A stretch of 7,028 nt of DNA from Acidimicrobiia bacterium (GTDB taxonomy: Bacteria; Actinomycetota; Acidimicrobiia; Acidimicrobiales; Acidimicrobilacustridaceae), in the NCBI GenBank assembly GCA_018882825.1, contig VERC01000127.1:1-7028 (forward strand), read 5' to 3'. Shown here in pieces: positions 5,465-7,028 of this stretch. Numbering within the stretch: the stretch's first letter is position 1; every line of letters starts with the position of its first letter. Made by a program: the position numbers and the translations under genes. The notes under the pieces were generated by a model, which was given only the letters and a program-made list of their open reading frames with translations, was not told the origin of the DNA and searched no databases.

Positions 5465-5509
5465 ATGACTGACGCCACCGAGGCCCTCGCGAGGAGTGTG
5501 CGGCCATAG
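5465..5509 (+). CDS. 14-residue leader peptide upstream of infC
   Basis: The ATG at 5465 opens the frame MTDATEALARSVRP and stops at TAG 5507-5509. A strong Shine-Dalgarno, GGGAGGA (5449-5455), lies 9 nt upstream. The stop overlaps the proposed infC start: in ATAG (5506-5509), ATA starts infC and TAG ends the leader. This is the layout of translational coupling, where a ribosome finishing the leader re-initiates on infC. The peptide has no run of one amino acid, so it does not look like an amino-acid-starvation attenuator. It ends in Arg-Pro before the stop, a context that can slow termination. Protein coding cannot be proved at this length; the paired SD and stop-start overlap are the support. 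It might instead be the remnant of a longer IF3 N-terminus, but the two frames differ. Confidence 0.5.
   Translation: MTDATEALARSVRP
5491..5496 (+). promoter_or_regulatory. Shine-Dalgarno that places the infC start at ATA 5506
   Basis: GAGGAG ends 9 nt before ATA 5506, whereas the GTG at 5563 has no purine-rich site at the right distance and would remove the conserved IF3 N-terminus. The site lies inside the leader ORF, so ribosomes translating the leader will pass over it. Confidence 0.7.
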
Positions 5510-6132
5510 TCACGGCCGCCAACTCCGAGCCCCGGATCAACGACCGCATCCGCGCCCGCGAGGTGCGACTCGTCGGTCCGGACGGCGCCCAGATCGGGAT
5601 CACCCCGTTGCCCGAGGCCCTGCGCATGGCCGCAGAACTCGAGCTCGACCTCGTGGAGGTGGCCGACAAGGCCGATCCTCCCGTCTGCCGGATCATGGAT
5701 TACGGCAAGTACAAGTACGAGGCCGCGCAGAAGGCGAAGGAATCCCGTCGCAAGAGCACGAACGTCGTGGTCAAGGAGATGAAGTACCGGCCCAAGATCG
5801 GCGCCGGCGACTTCGACACCAAGACCAAGAAGGTCGAGCACTTCCTGGCCGAGGGTCACAAGGTCAAGATCACGATCATGTTCCGCGGCCGCGAGATGCA
5901 GCACCCGGAACTCGGTCGTCGGATCCTCGACCACGTGGCCGAGGCGGTGGCCGACATCGCCAAGGTCGAGGTGTACCCGAAGCTCGACGGTCGCAACATG
6001 ACCATGGTCCTGGGTCCCGACAAGAAGGCCCAGGCTGCGGCCGAGAAGCGGCGTCAGTCGGACGGCGAGACTCCGGCCACCGAGGCCGAGTCCGCTGCCG
6101 AGGAGACCGTCACCCCGGTCGCCGAGGCCTGA
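5506..6132 (+). CDS. infC: Translation initiation factor IF-3, with a non-canonical ATA start
   Basis: Binds the 30S subunit, prevents early 50S joining and checks start codon-initiator tRNA pairing. With the ATA start it has 208 residues. The N-domain (about 9-80) begins EPRINDRIRAREVRLVGPDG and includes CRIMDYGKYKYE (61-72). The C-domain (about 85-172) has KEMKYRPKIGAGDFDTK, KVKITIMFRGREM and DGRNMTMVLGP. An Ala/Glu-rich tail (176-208) is the type seen in actinobacteria. The frame is closed by a TGA at 5470-5472, and between it and GTG 5563 no ATG, GTG or TTG occurs. A start at GTG 5563 would delete the conserved RINDRIRARE. ATA with GAGGAG 9 nt upstream is therefore the best start. Bacterial infC genes often use AUU, AUC or AUA, which IF3 itself discriminates against, giving autoregulation. 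rpmI and rplT follow. Confidence 0.93.
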   Translation: MVTAANSEPRINDRIRAREVRLVGPDGAQIGITPLPEALRMAAELELDLVEVADKADPPVCRIMDYGKYKYEAAQKAKESRRKSTNVVVKEMKYRPKIGAGDFDTKTKKVEHFLAEGHKVKITIMFRGREMQHPELGRRILDHVAEAVADIAKVEVYPKLDGRNMTMVLGPDKKAQAAAEKRRQSDGETPATEAESAAEETVTPVAEA

Positions 6133-6150
6133 GACCGCCCACATCATCGA

Positions 6151-6165
6151 CCCGCTCCGAGCGGG
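6151..6165 (+). promoter_or_regulatory. Intercistronic hairpin just upstream of the rpmI Shine-Dalgarno
   Basis: CCCGCT (6151-6156), loop CCG, AGCGGG (6160-6165) form a perfect 6-bp stem. It ends 2 nt before the rpmI Shine-Dalgarno GGAGGAG (6168-6174), in the 48-nt gap after infC. It has no T-tract, so a terminator is unlikely. It could be a protein-binding or processing site, or could keep the Shine-Dalgarno unpaired. Confidence 0.4.
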
Positions 6166-6180
6166 CTGGAGGAGACAGAA

Positions 6181-6375
6181 ATGCCGAAGATGAAGACCCA
6201 CAGCGGCGCCAAGAAGCGCTTCAAGATCACCGGCACCGGCAAGATCACCCGCCGGAGCGCCAACCTCAATCACATCCTCGAGAAGAAGTCGCCCAAGCGG
6301 AAGCGTCGACTCGAAGGTGACTTCGTCCTGGCCAAGGGCGACGCCGCCCGCGTCCGTCGTCAACTCGGCATCTGA
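6181..6375 (+). CDS. rpmI: 50S ribosomal protein L35
   Basis: A small basic protein of the large ribosomal subunit, bound to 23S rRNA. The 64 residues cover the complete family length: the start [22 protein letters not shown], the conserved core [21 protein letters not shown] (24-44) and the end [10 protein letters not shown]. The ATG at 6181 has a very strong Shine-Dalgarno, GGAGGAG, 6 nt upstream. It is the second structural gene of the infC-rpmI-rplT operon and lies 48 nt after infC, with a hairpin in the gap. In E. coli L20 represses translation of rpmI and, by coupling, rplT; whether the same happens here cannot be judged because the E. coli operator is not recognisable. Confidence 0.97.
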   Translation: MPKMKTHSGAKKRFKITGTGKITRRSANLNHILEKKSPKRKRRLEGDFVLAKGDAARVRRQLGI

Positions 6376-6405
6376 GCCGGACACCCGAACGAGAAGGAGA
6401 CTCCC

Positions 6406-6759
6406 ATGGCCCGCGTGAAGCGCGCAGTCGCCAGCAAGAAGCATCGCAAGACGACCCTCGAACGGGCGAAGGGTTACTACGGCAACAAGAGCCGTTCGTA
6501 CCGCGCCGCCAACGAGCAGGTCATGCATTCGCTCCAGTACGCGTTCCGCGATCGTCGGGCGCGCAAGGGCGACTTCCGTCAGTTGTGGATCCAGCGCATC
6601 AACGCCGCGTGCCGTCTCAACGGCACCACCTACAGCCGGTTCATCGCCGGACTGAAGGCGGCGGGCATCGAGGTGGATCGCAAGGTGCTGGCCGATCTGG
6701 CCGTGTCCGATCCGGCGGCCTTCACCGCGCTCGTCGAACAGGCTCGAGCCTCGGCCTGA
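6406..6759 (+). CDS. rplT: 50S ribosomal protein L20
   Basis: An early-binding assembly protein of the large subunit, and in several bacteria the autogenous repressor of its own operon. The 117 residues are full length: a basic N-terminal tail [15 protein letters not shown], then the conserved [20 protein letters not shown], the core [46 protein letters not shown], and a short C-terminal end. Shine-Dalgarno AAGGAG (6394-6399) sits 6 nt before the ATG. The gap after rpmI is 30 nt, with no terminator between them. Only 17 nt separate its stop from the next start, and no terminator hairpin is seen, so the operon probably continues into the methyltransferase gene. Confidence 0.97.
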   Translation: MARVKRAVASKKHRKTTLERAKGYYGNKSRSYRAANEQVMHSLQYAFRDRRARKGDFRQLWIQRINAACRLNGTTYSRFIAGLKAAGIEVDRKVLADLAVSDPAAFTALVEQARASA

Positions 6760-6776
6760 ACCCGGCGTCCTCGGAC

Positions 6777-7028
6777 ATGACCGTCGAACCGACGCCCCTG
6801 TCCGCCCACAACCATCGACTCGCCGACCTGCGACGCCTCACGGGGCGTCGCCGGTCGCGTGTGGAGGCCGGTCGCTACGTCGTCGAGGGCCCGGTGCCCA
6901 TCGTCGAGATGCTGACGGCCGGAGTGGCGGTGCACGAGCTGTTCGTCGATGCGGCGGAGTGGTCGCGGGCCGACGATCGTTCTCCGCTGCGCACGGTCAT
7001 CCGTCTGGCGCTCGACGCCGACGTGCCC
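6777..7028 (+). CDS. SpoU/TrmH-family RNA methyltransferase, N-terminal part (3' end outside window)
   Basis: Enzymes of this family transfer a methyl group from S-adenosylmethionine to ribose 2'-OH of rRNA or tRNA. The visible 84 residues run open to the last base and match the substrate-binding N-terminal domain: NHRLADLRRLTGRRRSR (12-28), the signature-like AGRYVVEGPVPIVEMLTAG (31-49) and AVHELFVD (51-58). The SAM-binding knotted domain would lie beyond the window. The ATG at 6777 follows rplT by 17 nt; its Shine-Dalgarno is weak. A TrmH-like gene after rplT and before pheS is a common actinobacterial order, which supports the call. The exact target nucleotide cannot be inferred. Confidence 0.82.
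   Translation, partial: MTVEPTPLSAHNHRLADLRRLTGRRRSRVEAGRYVVEGPVPIVEMLTAGVAVHELFVDAAEWSRADDRSPLRTVIRLALDADVP

Noticed and set aside
3996..5468. 490-codon open frame on the plus strand over the permease and the infC leader
   Set aside because: Low-complexity Arg/Gly-rich translation, out of frame with a well-supported permease. It has no motif.
5465..5565. IF3 N-terminus made by frameshifting from the leader ORF into infC
   Set aside because: There is no slippery heptamer at CGG CCA TAG, and the ATA start with its own Shine-Dalgarno explains the N-terminus more simply. A sequencing error cannot be wholly excluded.
1..7028. Defence system, mobile element, CRISPR array, toxin-antitoxin pair or biosynthetic cluster
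   Set aside because: All sizeable genes belong to housekeeping or common transporter families. No transposase, integrase, repeat array or paired small toxin/antitoxin genes are visible on either strand.

Overview
The window is a compact, gene-dense stretch of a high-G+C bacterial chromosome. Gene content and order point to an actinobacterium (Actinomycetota), possibly of the Acidimicrobiia type. The supporting evidence is riboflavin genes beside hisG, a DUF1844-like gene divergent from infC-rpmI-rplT followed by a SpoU/TrmH methyltransferase, frequent GTG codons and starts, and leaderless-looking TAnnnT promoters. The lineage is inferred from synteny and composition, not from any search. There are no IS elements, CRISPR arrays, tRNA or rRNA genes, or phage genes.

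Layout. (1) 1-1055, plus strand: the 3' part of a GTP cyclohydrolase II gene (probably ribBA), overlapping ribH (lumazine synthase) by one base at a TGATG junction. (2) 1086-1793, minus strand: a VIT/CCC1-family metal transporter, convergent with ribH. (3) 1883-4740, plus strand: a probable operon of hisG, a small divergent cold-shock-domain-like protein, and an ABC-2 type exporter (ATPase plus permease). Its genes are joined by GTGA and TGATG overlaps or a 22-nt gap. The divergent VIT and hisG genes each carry a TAGG(T/C)T hexamer exactly 6 nt before the ATG, which suggests paired leaderless promoters. (4) 4755-5156, minus strand: a DUF1844-like protein. (5) 5157-5505: a roughly 350-nt regulatory region with overlapping divergent -10-like elements and a long structured leader. 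(6) 5465-6759, plus strand: a 14-codon leader ORF, then infC, rpmI and rplT (IF3, L35, L20). (7) 6777 to the end: the N-terminal part of a SpoU/TrmH-family RNA methyltransferase.

The most interesting part is the infC leader. No usual start codon (ATG, GTG or TTG) can give a full-length IF3; the only start that keeps the conserved N-terminus and has a good Shine-Dalgarno is ATA at 5506. That ATA overlaps the TAG stop of a 14-codon leader ORF (ATAG). The leader ORF has its own strong Shine-Dalgarno, and this lies in the 3' arm of a predicted 53-nt hairpin. The layout suggests layered control of IF3/L35/L20 synthesis: SD occlusion, translational coupling, and IF3 discrimination against a non-canonical start. 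A second mini-ORF, at 2997-3026, overlaps a stop on one side and a start on the other, between the cold-shock-like gene and the ABC ATPase. The remaining genes are ordinary housekeeping or transport genes.
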